A DNA stretch of 64,000 nucleotides from Cololabis saira (taxonomy: Eukaryota; Chordata; Actinopteri; Beloniformes; Belonidae), in contig NC_084590.1 of NCBI RefSeq assembly GCF_033807715.1, forward strand, positions 6,128,827 through 6,192,826. Direction: 5' to 3'. Below the pieces are notes generated by a model. That model ran no database searches, was not told the DNA's origin, and saw only the letters and a list, made by a program, of their open reading frames with translations. This document shows, piece after piece, positions 47,570 through 59,229 of the stretch. Every line of letters begins with the position of its first letter. The first letter of the stretch is position 1. Both the position numbers and the translations under genes were made by a program.

Positions 47570-47770
47570 ATAAAAATAATACATTTTATTTATAGAGCGC
47601 TTTTAAAAGATGTCGAAGACGCTTCACAGACACAAAGATAAAACATCGAGAGCAAGAAAATTACAATTAAAAACTACAGGATAAAAAAGATAAGAGATAA
47701 AAGATAAGATAAAGGATAAGAAACAAATCACACATTAAAAGCTGTGGTGAGTTTTGAGATGGGATTTGAA
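47570..47770 (-). mobile_element. LINE 3' end fragment, antisense
   Basis: TTTTATTTATAGAGCGCTTTT followed by AGACGCTTCACAGA is the complement of a common L2/CR1-group 3' end (AAGCG..TCTATAAATAAAA). A run of GATAAAAGATAAG follows. No ORF remains. Confidence 0.55.
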
Positions 47771-48442
47771 GGTGGGTAAGTCTGTGCAATTTCACCATTT
47801 TTACCTGTTTTTCTAACCGCCTGCAGCGCACGGCAGTCACGTATCTGGGCATCTTAGTTTTTGTTCCCCTTACCATAAAATATTTAAATCAGAAAAACAC
47901 TCTTCCGTCATTTAATCTTTCAAAATAAAGCTTCCTCCTTCTTGTTTTTCCACTCTGATTCTCAACGATGGACCAAGGAACCGAAAACACGGTCTCAGCT
48001 GAAGTGTGAAGCAGGTTCTGAGCTTTAGTTTTGGGGAACAAGACTGCAGAACCGCTCCGTTCTTTCAGACAGCAGGAAGTGGAACTGAGGCCCGTGTTGG
48101 ACGTGCAGTATTCTGCTGCCTCGTCTGTCAGATCTCACGTAAACCTACGAAAGCACAAGGGGCGTGGGATAAGAGATAAGCGCTATTATATTGACCAGGA
48201 GGTGCGGCAAATGTAAAGATGACATTGACACGGAGGAGAAGTGGGTCAACGACACTTTGGCCCGGTCGGCCCCGCGGGGAACCCTCAGGACCAGGTTATA
48301 AATACAGAGAAGGCAAAGAGGGAGGGAGGCTGGAAGAACGCAGACTTTGCTCTTTTTCTAACACGTCCATAAATGGACAGAAAGATGGTGTTAGTTTGAC
48401 AAGTGTTCTGCTTCAGTTTTGGTCAATATTCATTTAACAAGG
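47771..48442. other. Unassigned sequence with a TATA-like motif
   Basis: A GC-rich stretch (CCCGGTCGGCCCCGCGGGG) at about 48260-48280 is followed by TTATAAATACAGAG at about 48296-48309, an arrangement that resembles a core promoter. Downstream there is no convincing exon, so it remains a suggestion. Confidence 0.25.
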
Positions 48443-48579
48443 TGAATATTTATTTATTTCCTTTATTTAACCAGGTAAAGTCTCATTGAGATTAACATCT
48501 CTTTTCCAAGAGTGACCTGACCAAGAGGGTAGTGGAAACAGTTACAACAGCCAAAACAACAGCAGTCACACACTATAGT

Positions 48580-49306
48580 CAGTAAAAGTACTGTTACTTC
48601 AGAATAATATGACTCAAGTAGAAGTAAAAAGTAGTCATCCAAATAATTACTTGAGTAAAATTAAAAAGTACTTGGTGAAAAAACTACTCAAGTACTGAGT
48701 AACTGTTGAGTAACGTCTGATTTATTTTTTTAACACAACCATTCAAACAGACAAAAGTACAAAATAATCATCTACAGGCAAATTAAATCAATACAATAAT
48801 AAAATAAATTAAAATGAATAAAAAATAAAAAAAATAGCTTAAATTAAAATAATCTTAAAGTAAATGCAAGTACTTTAATAAATAATAAAAAATAAAATAA
48901 TAACAGAATATAAAAATAAATTAAGCACAAGTAGCACAAAATTTCCAGCCTTTGTACATTTCTTTTCTAACCAGCAGAACTAGAACAAACATGAACTCAT
49001 AGAAACTCTGTGTGTGTTTGAGTCTGTGTAAATGTGACAAAACATGCAAAAACAAACATTTTTCCCAAAGAATCACCCAGTGATGTCATGAGATTGACGC
49101 GTACGTGGATAAAAGGGATAAAAGAAAAGTAACAGCTCAACGTAGCCTAAAGTAGTGGAGTAAGAGGAACAGTTTCTTCTTCACAAATCTACTCAAGTAA
49201 AAGTAAAAAGTATAGTGATCAAAAACTACTCCTAAAAGTACAACATTTCCCAAAACTTACTCAAGTAAATGTAACAGAGTAAATGTAACTCGTTACTACC
49301 CAACTC
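48580..49306 (-). mobile_element. hAT element D (TAGTAACGAGTTAC family), one end lost
   Basis: Collinear with element C. The right end CTCGTTACTACCCAACTCT fits. The left begins at CAGTAAAAGTACTGTTAC and lacks the first 25 or so bases. No target duplication visible. Confidence 0.75.
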
Positions 49307-49479
49307 TCTCAGGGACACAAATAACAAACAACATAAACTCAGGAACACCACAGGTCTATATAATGTAAAACTCAGTACTATTCCATTAAAAACAATCACA
49401 TTGGCCAAGAGAACTAGTTTTTCAATCCTTTAAAATGGAAGTAAATTCCCCCAGAGTGATGAGTTCAGGTTCAGATCGT

Positions 49480-49533
49480 CCTGAAGGTCATTCTGAAGGT
49501 CATCCTGAAGGTCATCCTAAAGGTCGTTCCAGG
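49480..49533. repeat. 12-bp tandem repeat CCTGAAGGTCAT
   Basis: About four and a half units with single-base variants within the LINE 3' region. Confidence 0.85.
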
Positions 49534-49869
49534 ACCAGGAGCAGCAGATCTGAAGGCTTTTTTCCCAAGTTCAGTGTTGGCTCGAGGAACCAACATGGAG
49601 GAAATCCTGTGAGCGTAGGTTGTAAGGATTAGCGTCTCTACACATGTATGAACATAGATAAGTAGGAACCAATCCAAGAAGAGATTAATATATACAAACT
49701 AAACATTGAATAAATAACCATATTTCAATAATCTGATACTACAGAAACAAAGCCGTTAGTTTTCTTCATCAGCCGCCATGCAAGACTCCGGCCCTCCGCC
49801 TTCCCTGCAGGGACTCGGCACGACGGTTTGCTGTCGTCCGCAGACGTCTTTCAGCCGGCTGCTGTAGAC

Positions 49870-50594
49870 CGGGGGTCGGCAACCCGCCGCTCTAGAGACG
49901 CATGCGGCTCTTTAGCGCCGCCCTAGTGGCTCCTGGAGCGTTTTCAAAAAAGTTTGACCTTTTTTTTCCTTTTTTTCTTCTTTTTTTTCCTTTTTTTCTT
50001 CTTTTTTTTCCTTTTTTTCTCTTTTTTCCTTTTTTCTATTCTTTTTCCTTTTTTTCTCTTTTTCTTCTTTTTTTTCTTTTCTTTTTTTCCTTTTTTTCTT
50101 CTTTTTTTCTTTTTTCTTCTTTTTTTCTCTTTTTCTTCTTTTTTTTTCTTTTCTTTTTTTTCCTTTTTTTCTTCTTTTTTTCTTTTTTCTTCTTTTTTTC
50201 CTCTTTTTCTTCTTTTTTTTCTTTTCTTTTTTTCCTTTTTTTCTTCTTTTTTTTTTCTTTTTTCTTCTTTTTTTCTTCCCTTTTCCTTTCCTTTTTAATC
50301 TCGACATTTCAACTTTTTTCATGAAATTTTGACTATTTCCTCGACATTTTGACTTTTTTTTCTCGAAATTGTACTTCAACATTATTCTCGAAATTTCGAC
50401 TTTTGTGCATAATGCAGTGCATAATGAAAAAAAAACCTTCCCCCAATTCTAACTAATATAGAAACATGCAGCATGTGTTGTCTACACTCTAAGGCTGATA
50501 CAAGACTTTTCATTTTTTGCGGCATCAGACATATTTGTTTTTTGTGTTTTTGGTGAAATACGGCTCTTTCAACATTTTGGGTTGCCAACCCCTG
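49870..50594 (+). mobile_element. hAT element, GGGGTCGGCAACCC family, copy 2
   Basis: Perfect 8-bp target copies CTGTAGAC (49862-49869, 50595-50602). Ends match copy 1. The interior from 49960 to 50290 is a T-rich array of TTTTTTTCCTTTTTTTCTTC-like units, with only a few CGACATTT units left. Phe/Leu/Ser and Lys/Arg frames are artefacts. Confidence 0.9.
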
Positions 50595-50602
50595 CTGTAG
50601 AC

Positions 50603-51356
50603 CAAGTCAGACATGTAGACTGTAACTTTGGCTCAGACTCCCATCCTTGCCCTTTCATTCCTGCAGCAGTGCGACTGCTGCAGACGGGTCAGGGGGACCG
50701 TGTGGTCGCCTCCATGCCGTGCTGACAGGAGAGGAACTTGGCTGACCTCTGCTGGGCCACCACGGGCACTGTTGCATGTGTTGATCACCGGCGATGGCGA
50801 TTACGGGTTCCCTTGGTGTTGTTTTAAACCTTAGAGCAACTTTCCCTCAGACTGCAAACCTTAGGTCCCAAACAAGAAGTTGGGACACACAGATGTAAAG
50901 TGTGGTGGATGTCATGAGGCCATTTTATTCTCCTTGGAACACAGCGAGCCCAGAGGATAAGTGCCATCCTAAGTAAAAGAACAAATGTGTAATCTGATGT
51001 CAGCAACACATCTTGTAAAAGTTGGCTTTAGCGTGATGTTTTCCCCGTGTATCGTCTCCTCGTCTCCCAACCGTCCACACATGTCTGCGAACCGAGGAGT
51101 TTCTGGAGAGAAGGTGGGGTCATTCTGGTCCGACACCAGATTGGAGCTGCTCAGCGGTCCTGAACGTTTCCTCATTTACAGTTTCATGATGCTTCAGATG
51201 TTTCAGTGCTCCTCAACCATGAGGCAGTGCCGTCGTGACGGATGTAGTACGTGGTTTAGCATTGTCTTGCTGACAGATGCAAAGCCTTCCATGAAAAACG
51301 TGCTGTCCGGAAAGATTAAGGTAGAAAAGTTTTCCACTTCGCCGCTTATAAGTCGC
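50603..51356. other. Unassigned sequence
   Basis: The open frame at 50985-51431 has no recognisable domain and runs into the MITE at 51361. Nothing else identified. Confidence 0.4.
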
Positions 51357-51360
51357 TTAA

Positions 51361-51689
51361 AGGAGCTTGAGGCAGGATTTATGAAAAAAATATGTATACG
51401 TTTTAAGTTTTCTAGTAATAATGTCAGATGAAGCGTTCCAAACCAAAAAGAATTAGCCCTCTAGTGTATCTCTCCGTTGCCTTGAACAGGTTGTGTGCTG
51501 CAAAATGTGCTGCAGTTCGGGCCCAAATTTCCCGCGCTGTCCTGCAGATGTGACGTCAAATGACGCTGCATGCACGTTCTCCCCGTTCTCCCGTGCCGGC
51601 TTCACTGTTGGCTGCAGTACCCCCGACGGCCGTCGTGGTGAAGGGTGGCGCTAGAGAGTCTCATTTCTTAAAAGGAGCCTCATGCTCCT
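51361..51689 (+). mobile_element. TTAA-target MITE (AGGAGCTTGAGGC family), copy 3
   Basis: TTAA at 51357-51360 and 51690-51693. Ends AGGAGCTTGAGGC and GCCTCATGCTCCT. Orientation and length match copy 2. The CRE is altered to TGACGTCAAATGACG. Confidence 0.9.
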
Positions 51690-51693
51690 TTAA

Positions 51694-52470
51694 GAAAACG
51701 TGTCCTCCCTGCAGCATTATCAATCATGCCTCCTTCCTAAGTCCACGGCATTAAGTTTTTTTTTTGTTTTTTTTGTAAATACGCTGCCTGAGGGTCGTAG
51801 CTATGAAAAACTTATTTTCAGCGTTGTTCCCTGCATGCATCAAATTTTTTTTTTTGAGTCCAGGAAGACATAGGGAAATTCTCACGCCAGTCGGCGTGGG
51901 TGAACTCCATCATTACTACCCGTTCCCACCAGTCGTGACTGCACCTTCATCCAGAGCGTCCGGGGTGCTCTGGTGGAAACGGGTAGCATGGATATGGACG
52001 GCACAGCTCCGGCTCCATTTGCTATTTCTTCACGTTCTCGCCTTCCATTAATGAACAAGGCGACGAGGAATAGTGTTAAGTCCTGGTGGGTCAGTACCAG
52101 CACCAAAGTACAAAAGAAGGCAACATCTACTGGGCTGTTCACCATCCACCGTGCTGTTGTTAATGTTGTTGTTTTGGATTTGGTTTTCAAAATCTCTTCA
52201 ATTACACGAACCTGCATAAATAGCTGTTAAGGTGCTATGAGCAGCCAAACCTACAGGGGGCAGTGTAACGAGAAGATAAAGTCATGCTAGCCAATCAGAA
52301 TCCTGGAAAAAAACATCAACAAATCACACGAGTAACTTCCAGTTACTTCCAAGATGAACGAGAGTCTTTGGTTTGGAGTGAAAGAGAAGTGGAGTTACTT
52401 TTAAGTGTGACTTTAGAATATAAAACAGGTAAAATACAAGAAAATATTGACGGTGGCCAAACAAATTGTA
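51694..52470. other. Unassigned sequence
   Basis: No repeat or domain recognised. Two open frames of about 85-110 codons overlap on opposite strands without homology. Confidence 0.4.
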
Positions 52471-52474
52471 ACCA

Positions 52475-52712
52475 CAGGTCGCACTCATGACGCTGGTGAA
52501 GTTTCTGTCTCATAATGTGACGTTCTGAAGCCTAAATGTCTGTTTCTCTCCATTTAGAAGTAAACGTGAAAACAGAGTTTTTGAAAATCTCCACTTTGGC
52601 TGGAGTTTTCAGAAATGATGGTTTTTGGTGACTTTGAGCTTCGTTTCGTGTAAATGAACGGCCAAAACGCATGAAAACACTACCGTTTTTGCTACGTGGA
52701 AACGGGGCCTCA
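52475..52712 (-). mobile_element. DNA-transposon end fragment (GGCCCCGTTTCCACGTAGC)
   Basis: On the minus strand it starts with AGGCCCCGTTTCCACGTAGC and continues GTGTTTTCATGCGTTTTGGC and CAAAGTCACCAAAAACC, a family common in fish genomes. Only one end lies here; superfamily unknown. Confidence 0.5.
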
Positions 52713-52724
52713 GTAACTAGAATA

Positions 52725-52878
52725 TTGACCTTTTTTTCGCCAGGCCTGGCTTGGTGCAAAATTTGGTGACTTTTTGGGCACGTTTAGGGGGGCAAAATGG
52801 CCCTCCTTTCGTCAGAATAATAATACGAAGAATTCCTACAGATACAATAGGGCCTTCGCACTGCAAGTGCTCGGGCCC
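52725..52878 (+). mobile_element. DNA-transposon end fragment (GTGCTCGGGCCCT)
   Basis: GTGCAAAATTTGGTGACTTT, GGGGGGCAAAATGGCC and GATACAATAGGGCCTTCGCA lead to the terminus GTGCTCGGGCCCT. The GGGCCTTCGCAC/GTGCTCGGGCCC pair forms a terminal hairpin. It may be the opposite end of the family at 5331-5830. Confidence 0.5.
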
Positions 52879-52879
52879 T

Positions 52880-53187
52880 AAAAATGTCAAACATTCTGGA
52901 TTCATTACAAATCAACTGAAATATTGCAAGCCTTTTATTATTTTAATATTGCTGATCATGGCTTACAGCTTAAGAAAACTCAAATATCCTATCTCAAAAA
53001 ATTTGAATATTCTGGGAATCTTAATCTTAAACTGTAAGCCATAATCAGCAATATTAAAATAATAAAAGGCTTGCAATATTTCAGTTGATTTATGAATCCA
53101 GAATGTATGACATTTTTGTTTTTTGAATTGCATTACAGAAAATAAAGGACTTTATCACAATATTCTTATTTTCTGAGACAGTCCTAT
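52880..53187. mobile_element. Palindromic mariner-type MITE, left end lost
   Basis: The right end TTTTCTGAGACAGTCCT precedes TA. The interior is a near-perfect inverted repeat: CAACTGAAATATTGCAAGCC at 52914 faces GGCTTGCAATATTTCAGTTG at 53067. The same element is complete at 57116-57388. Confidence 0.8.
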
Positions 53188-54122
53188 ATATCCAAGGGAA
53201 GAATTCATTGTTTGCAAGCGCGCCATGTCCACTTTAATCACTTTAGATGTAGATGTCCCACCTTCCAAGTGTTTCTTCGTAGCACTACTCACTTTTCCAA
53301 CCTTTTGTTGCCCAACTGTTGATTTGCAGCAAAATGAGAAGGAACTAATATTTGGCAGGAAACAGAAAAATGTCTCACACTGGCCCAAAAGGAAAAAAGA
53401 TATTTTTTATCAGCACTTTGAGATGGAAACCTATCAGCATCCACAGACCACCGCGAAAAAAAAGTAGAAGCCAGTCCAAAGGACTTCAGTGAGAAAGGAC
53501 AGGAATGATGGAGGGAGAGTGGGTGAGGGAGAGAGGCGGGGGGAGCAGATGGCTGGAAATATAGCCTGCTAAATTATTCATCCAGGCTGGAGTCTGGAGA
53601 TAGAAAGATGGATAGAAGCTAGCATGGACACTTTTATTAGGATTCAGAGAGCTGCGAGCAGAGTGCTTTAAAACTGCCTTTTGAGACTCAGAAAAGTGAT
53701 TGCACTGCAGCAGCAGCCATTTGCCAGAGGAATTAAAGCCTGAGTAGAAAATCGAACCAGAAAATAAGCACAAACGCGTGCGGATCAAACTCTTGAATCA
53801 AAAATAAAACAAAGTCTGGGTTTTGTTGGGTTTTGTTGAGTTTTGCGATTCAAGCAAATCTCACAAAAATGTCCATTGTCTTTCATTTTCACCATTAGCG
53901 AGCTCATGTAGAACGATGGGAAGAAAAACATCTGGTATAAATTATTATTATTATTATCTGGTGTCTTGTGATACAGAGAACTTTTATGGCCGTGGTTGAA
54001 CTTGACACACACGGTTTCCTGTATGACTTTTGTCATACAGGAAAGGATTGTTAGGATTAGGACTCGTTCCCCAACCTGAATTCTTTTATTTTCATCTCTC
54101 CTGGTGTGGATCTGCTTCTGTG
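53188..54122. other. Unassigned sequence
   Basis: At 53285-53325 a mariner-MITE-like block CACTTTTCCAACCTTTTGTT. Otherwise nothing recognised. Confidence 0.4.
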
Positions 54123-55041
54123 CAGTGTTGTGCTAGTTACTGAAAAATAGTAACTAGTTACCGTTACTAGTTACTTCATTAAAAAAGTAACTCAGTTAGT
54201 ATCTCAGTTACTTAGACCAAAAAGTAATGCGTTACTATGAAAAGTAACTATTTAGTTACTTTAAATAAAAACATTATTTTAAATACTCCCTCTAGCCTTC
54301 ATTTCAGCAGGTACTGTATGGATTTGCATTGTGCATCGTGTTCTGCATTCTGATTGGCTAAAAAGTCTCCCCGCTTCTTCACTTCCTGTATCAATAAGGT
54401 TGGTTGCTTAGCAACAAGCTGAGAACGACCAATGAGCTTCAGCAGCAGCTCAAGAACGGGACCTTTGATGAATCGTTCATTACAGTCTCAGATATAATCC
54501 ATGTCGGTTTATAAGAATCTTTTTGCCCAGAAGAAAAAAGAGCGACAAAACGACCCATAACTATTTTCTTCTCTGGAAAAAACACACCTACACCGCGGCT
54601 TTAGGAGAAAAAGACGCTACAGAGTCAGGATGCAGCGGCTCAGAAGAGCAGTGGAATACGTGCGAGGCGGTGCTGATCTCTGCAATTTGAAACCTAATAT
54701 AATAATTGTAAAGAGAATTTCACTTATCACGGGTTCTTTTTGGAACGTAACCCCTGCGAAAAACCAGGGATTACTGTAATGACAATATCTCCACGTTCCG
54801 AAACTCTCCTTCTCTTGGCTCATGACCGTCATGTTTTTGAATAAACACACACTACGTTTCCTCTGGTCTCCACGTTTGGTGAAAAAAAGCTTCACTGTAG
54901 CCAGAAATAACGGAGTAACGCACCGTTTGGTAACGGTAATTGCTTTACTGGATTTAAAAAGTAATGCGTTAGAGTATTAGTTACCACAAAACTAACAGCG
55001 TTACTGTAACGCGTTACTAAATAACGTTAGTCCCAACACTG
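54123..55041 (+). mobile_element. hAT element, CAGTGTTG family, copy 2
   Basis: The 8-bp flanks CTTCTGTG (54115-54122) and CTGCTGTG (55042-55049) match at 7 of 8. Ends and interior are collinear with copy 1 at 19090-20010 in the same orientation and nearly equal length. Confidence 0.88.
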
Positions 55042-55089
55042 CTGCTGTGTTTGGATCATTTCCTGTCACATGACCCAGTTTCAGTCAGG

Positions 55090-56095
55090 TGTCCTCACAT
55101 GTGTCTCTAGAAGACTCTGGTCTCCAGAGGAGGTCCTGGTCCCTCAGGGACTGACAGGTGTCCAGGTCCAGGTCCTGGTCCCCTCAGGGACTGACAGGTG
55201 TCCAGGTCCAGGTCCTGGTCCCCTCAGGGACTGACAGGTGTCCAGGTCCAGGTCCCTCAGGGACTGACAGGTGTCCAGGTCCAGGTCCCTCAGGGACTGA
55301 CAGGTGTCCAGGTCCAGGTCCCTCAGGGACTGACAGGTGTCCAGGTCCAGGTCCTGGTCCCCTCAGGGACTGACAGGTGTCCAGGTCCAGGTCCTGGTCC
55401 CTCAGGGACTGACAGGTGTCCAGGTCCTGGTCCCTCAGGGACTGACAGGTGTCCAGGTCCAGGTCCCTCAGGGACTGACAGGTGTCCAGGTCCAGGTCCC
55501 TCAGGGACTGACAGGTGTCCAGGTCCAGGTCCTGGTCCCCTCAGGGACTGACAGGTGTCCAGGTCCAGGTCCTGGTCCCTCAGGGACTGACAGGTGTCCA
55601 GGTCCAGGTCCTGGTCCCTCAGGGACTGACAGGTGTCCAGGTCCAGGTCCTGGTCCACTCAGGGACTGACAGGTGTCCAGGTCCAGGTCCTGGTCCCTCA
55701 GGGACTGACAGGTGTCCAGGTCCAGGTCCTGGTCCACTCAGGGACTGACAGGTGTCCAGGTCCAGGTCCTGGTCCCCTCAGGGACTGACAGGTGTCCAGG
55801 TCCAGGTCCTGGTCCCCTCAGGGACTGACAGGTGTCCAGGTCCAGACCAGCATCCCTCCACCTCCGTGCTTCAGTGGGTCTGAGGTGGTTCTGCTGGTTT
55901 CCTCCAAACATGGTCCTGGACATGAAGACCAGACATGTCCACGTTGGTCTCATGTGTCCAGAGGACATGGTTCCAGAGGTCTGCTGGTTGGTTCGGACCA
56001 AACTTAGAAACCTTGTAAACCTAGACGGCTGCCAGAGAGAAGAGATTTTCTCCTGAAGTTCCTTCTAATCATCTTTGACATCAAACACGCTCAGT
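55090..56095 (-). mobile_element. Tc1-derived repeat containing a large minisatellite
   Basis: On the minus strand, from 56090, the sequence matches 10350-10725: AGGAGAAAATCTCTTCTCTC, then short transposase-like pieces (NVDMSGLHVQ, HVWRKPAEP). It reaches the same GGACC/TGTCAGTC units and ends with CCAGAGTCTTCTAGAGACAC. Only the unit number differs. Confidence 0.7.
55137..55845. repeat. Minisatellite, 19 copies of GGACTGACAGGTGTCCAGG
   Basis: Units alternate between about 31 and about 40 bp, depending on whether an extra CCTGGTCCC is present after GGTCCAGGT. Open frames in all phases are artefacts of unit lengths and lack of stops. Confidence 0.95.
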
Positions 56096-56245
56096 AGACG
56101 CTGTAGAAAGTATACAGGCCTCCAGGAATGTAGCTTTTGGCCTTTTTTTTATTTCTTTGATAATCAAACATGCTGGGATGTCCATCCCTGGAAAGACTTA
56201 CTAACTGTCTTGAATGGTTTCCACTTGTGAATTATTGTCATCAAT

Positions 56246-56899
56246 GACTGCGTTTCCATGCATCAATAACCCTTTTAAAACCCGAATATTGGCAATAACC
56301 GGAATTTGCAGATCCATGTAAACACCAATAACCCCTTTGAATAACCAGAATTTGCTCATATTCGGGTTTTTAAAAACCCCAATATGACCCCTGTGTTACT
56401 CCTTTTAAAACCTGAATATTCAGTCATGTAAACACCAAGCAGAATATCCCCATCAAACGGAACAGGAATTTGTTTTCTGCACATGCTCTGTTCACAAGGA
56501 ATCCTGGTCTTTTGAGTCCAGGAAGTTCTTATAAACACGGAGAAACACAAGACCAGGAGGAGACTAATCACTTCATAAATGGAATGAAGGATATGAACAT
56601 TTCTGCATTTGTAGACGGTAGAAAGTACCGGGATAGAGATTTACAAGAAGGTGAGAGAAAAGTTGCGCAAAGCAGGATTTGTTTTGAATTTGGATACAGG
56701 AAGAAGAAGTGGAAATGACGGTAATTGCGTCATCACGTTCTCCGTGCGTCGCTGGTTTGATCCAGATATCCTGAATGATTAATTACCATGTAAACAGGAA
56801 TAACCCTGTTTGCTCACGCATGGAAACGGAATATTCCGAATGTTTCAGTAACCGGAATATTAGCAATAACCTGAATTTTGACTGCATGTAAACATAGTC
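56246..56899 (+). mobile_element. GACTACGTTT-ended MITE, copy 3
   Basis: Ends GACTGCGTTTCCATGCATC and GACTGCATGTAAACATAGTC are inverted. Collinear with copy 1 over its length. The flanks CAAT and ATTG extend the inverted repeat rather than forming a direct duplication. Confidence 0.8.
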
Positions 56900-57115
56900 A
56901 TTGTAGAACGCTGAATAACAGCCATATGTGCAGCAGTGATTGGTTCTCTATGATTATTGCTGATGTCTTTCCCTCTTGGCATTGGGTGACACACACGTCA
57001 ATGCTCCAGACCAGCAAGCTACCAACACATTTGCTGAAGAATAGTCCATAAATGCTAATGATTGGTATCACCCACATTTGACTTCTTTCTTTTTGGTATC
57101 ACTTTTTTTGACATA

Positions 57116-57388
57116 CAAGACTGTCTCAGAAAATTAGAATATTGTGATAAAGTTCTTTATTTTCTGTAATGCAATTACAAAAACAAAAATGTTCTGGATT
57201 CATTACAAATCAACTGAAATATTGCAAGCCTTTTATTATTTTAATATTGCTGATTATGGCTTACAGTTTAAGATTAAGATTCCCAGAATATTCACATTTT
57301 TTGAGATAGGATATTTGAGTTTTCTTAAACTGTTTTTGTAATTGCATTACAGAAAATCACAATATTCAAATTTTCTGAGACAGTCCTG
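57116..57388 (+). mobile_element. Mariner-type palindromic MITE
   Basis: TA flanks at 57114-57115 and 57389-57390. Ends CAAGACTGTCTCAGAAAATT and, inverted, AATTTTCTGAGACAGTCCTG. The interior holds GCAAGCCTTTTATTATTTTA shared with 52880-53187. No transposase. Confidence 0.85.
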
Positions 57389-57390
57389 TA

Positions 57391-58475
57391 GATGATGACG
57401 GTGAAATGACATGTTGTTGTGTATTAGCACGCTGGAGTGTTTACACATGAAAAAAATATGGGATTAAGAGGGTGCACAAACTGTTGCATATGACTGCAGT
57501 TCACAGTTTCTCCTAAAATTTGTAGCAAAACTGATGTTTATTGAAAATATTTGCGTAAAAAGGGTTTATTTGTGTTTAAGATAACGTTATTTGCCGCTGG
57601 ATTCAACTGTAAACATCCATGTGGCTCTTTTCCATTCAGCACTGTGCATGGTGCACATCATACATGAGTTTCCTAGATGCACAGACACACATGGACACAG
57701 ATGCATGCTCGCTGCCGAGCCCAGGGCTCTGGGGAAATAGAGCAGAGAGGAAGCTACGTGCCTTCGCCAAGCAAGGGCTGTCTGGTGTCATGGCAACCGC
57801 TGCAGATTACCCCACCCTCCATCAGTCGAAAGAGAGGAGAGGAGAGACAGAAATACGTGTCCTCGATGGGGTTTTAAATGATCTGACATTCAAAATATTC
57901 CACTTTAATGGGACTCGGGAACAGCAGCAGCATCTCCAGCCACAGCATTAAACGGAAAATACAGTCTGATTCGACAGGAAGCAGGGAGGGAAGTGTACGG
58001 GTAAATGATTCGTGTGGAGGGGCCTGAGACACAGCGTAGTAGGAGAGGATGCACCGTTATTAAAAGCAGTAAAGTTATCCAGCAAGCAGCTTGAGGCGGC
58101 GGAGGACGGTTGGTTTCATCGGGCGTTCATGCCACCAGACTCCTGTTAAAACCTGCTGCTAACGAGCGCCACGGGTACTGGCGGAAGATGATGCAGAGAT
58201 CACTCAAGCCCTTTTTAATCACACAAAGCACGATGCAATATACACAGCACATCAAACAAAGCACAAAACTCAGCTTTAATTACTTTCAGGAGTACACTAA
58301 CAGAGTACGCTACATACACTGTGAACCAGAGGGAGTCAGGAGGAGTCCGTTAGGGGGTTAGGGGATATAGGAAGGATGCTTCCTTAAACCCTGGATAGAG
58401 GCCCCTGGGGGCGCACCCAGATCTTCACCGGAGAGATAACATCCTTCGGCTGGTCTGGGAACATCTCTGTATTCC
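57391..58475. other. Unassigned sequence
   Basis: 57600-58370 is more balanced and less repetitive than its surroundings. GGTGTCATGGCAAC at about 57782-57795 differs from the X-box pattern at one base. No coding evidence. Confidence 0.4.
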
Positions 58476-59221
58476 CAGTACTCGAGTTGTAAAAAACAAA
58501 TTCAGGGGGGATGGTGGATTTGATCATATGGGGACGGATAATTTGTGCTGATTACAAATAATATAATATATTGCAAATAATAGCAGTGACCAAAACACCT
58601 GCAGAAATACTGCAGGAATGACATAGCAGCAGTTAAATGCAGCCTTCTGTAAGCTTTAAATATCCACTGGGCTTACATCAAATACATCAAAACACAACAA
58701 TAAAAAACACTTTTCTGAACTTATCAATATGACTCTGTCCTTCACAGGATAAGTTAAATGGATCACTGCAAAAACTCACAATCTTAACAAGAATATTTGT
58801 CTTATTTCTAGTTAAAATGCCTCATTTTAGTAAAAAAAATCTCTTTACACTTAAAACAAGACTCATCACTGGAAAAAACAACAATTTTCACCTGTTTCAA
58901 GTAGATTTTCACTTAAAATAAGTAGAAAAATCTGCCAGTGGAACAATATTTTTGTTAATAATAAAATAAAATAATTCTCCTACTTCCAAGTAGTGAAAAT
59001 TGACTTGAAACAGGTGAAAATTGTCAAATAAGTTATTTTTCTGGTGTTATTTTTCTGATGATGACTCTAAATGTTGAAATAGCAGTAAAACCACATTCAT
59101 TGATGAAATGACATAAGGGATGGAAAGGAGGGATGGCAGTTTTACAGGGGGGATGATTTGGACCGTTTTTATTTCAGGGGGGGATGCCACCCCCCCTCAT
59201 CCCCCCTCAACTCCAGTACTG
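58476..59221 (-). mobile_element. hAT element (CAGTACTCGAG-end family), longest copy
   Basis: Perfect 8-bp target copies TGTATTCC (58468-58475, 59222-59229). Ends CAGTACTCGAGTTG and CAACTCCAGTACTG are inverted. Collinear with the complement of 23187-23841, with about 90 extra bp of G-rich sequence (GGGGGGATGCCACCCCCCC) near the right end that the other copy lacks. Confidence 0.9.
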
Positions 59222-59229
59222 TGTATTCC

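Larger units (their letters stand above)
48443..49690 (-). mobile_element. LINE 3' region, antisense, split by hAT D
   Basis: TTATTTAACCAGGTAAAGTC and ATTGAGATTAACATCTC are the complement of a common fish LINE 3' UTR. The same element resumes after the hAT with AATTCCCCCAGAGTGATGAG, a 12-bp tandem array (49480-49533) and GAACATAGATAAGTAGGAACC. No coding frame identified. Confidence 0.6.

Noticed and set aside
49902..50382. Phe-rich and Lys-rich frames of 114-156 codons
   Set aside because: Low-complexity T/C tract inside a hAT with perfect target duplication; no domain.
55158..55748. Gly-Pro and Val-Gln repeat proteins in several frames
   Set aside because: Minisatellite units open in many phases on both strands; no start context or flanking coding sequence.
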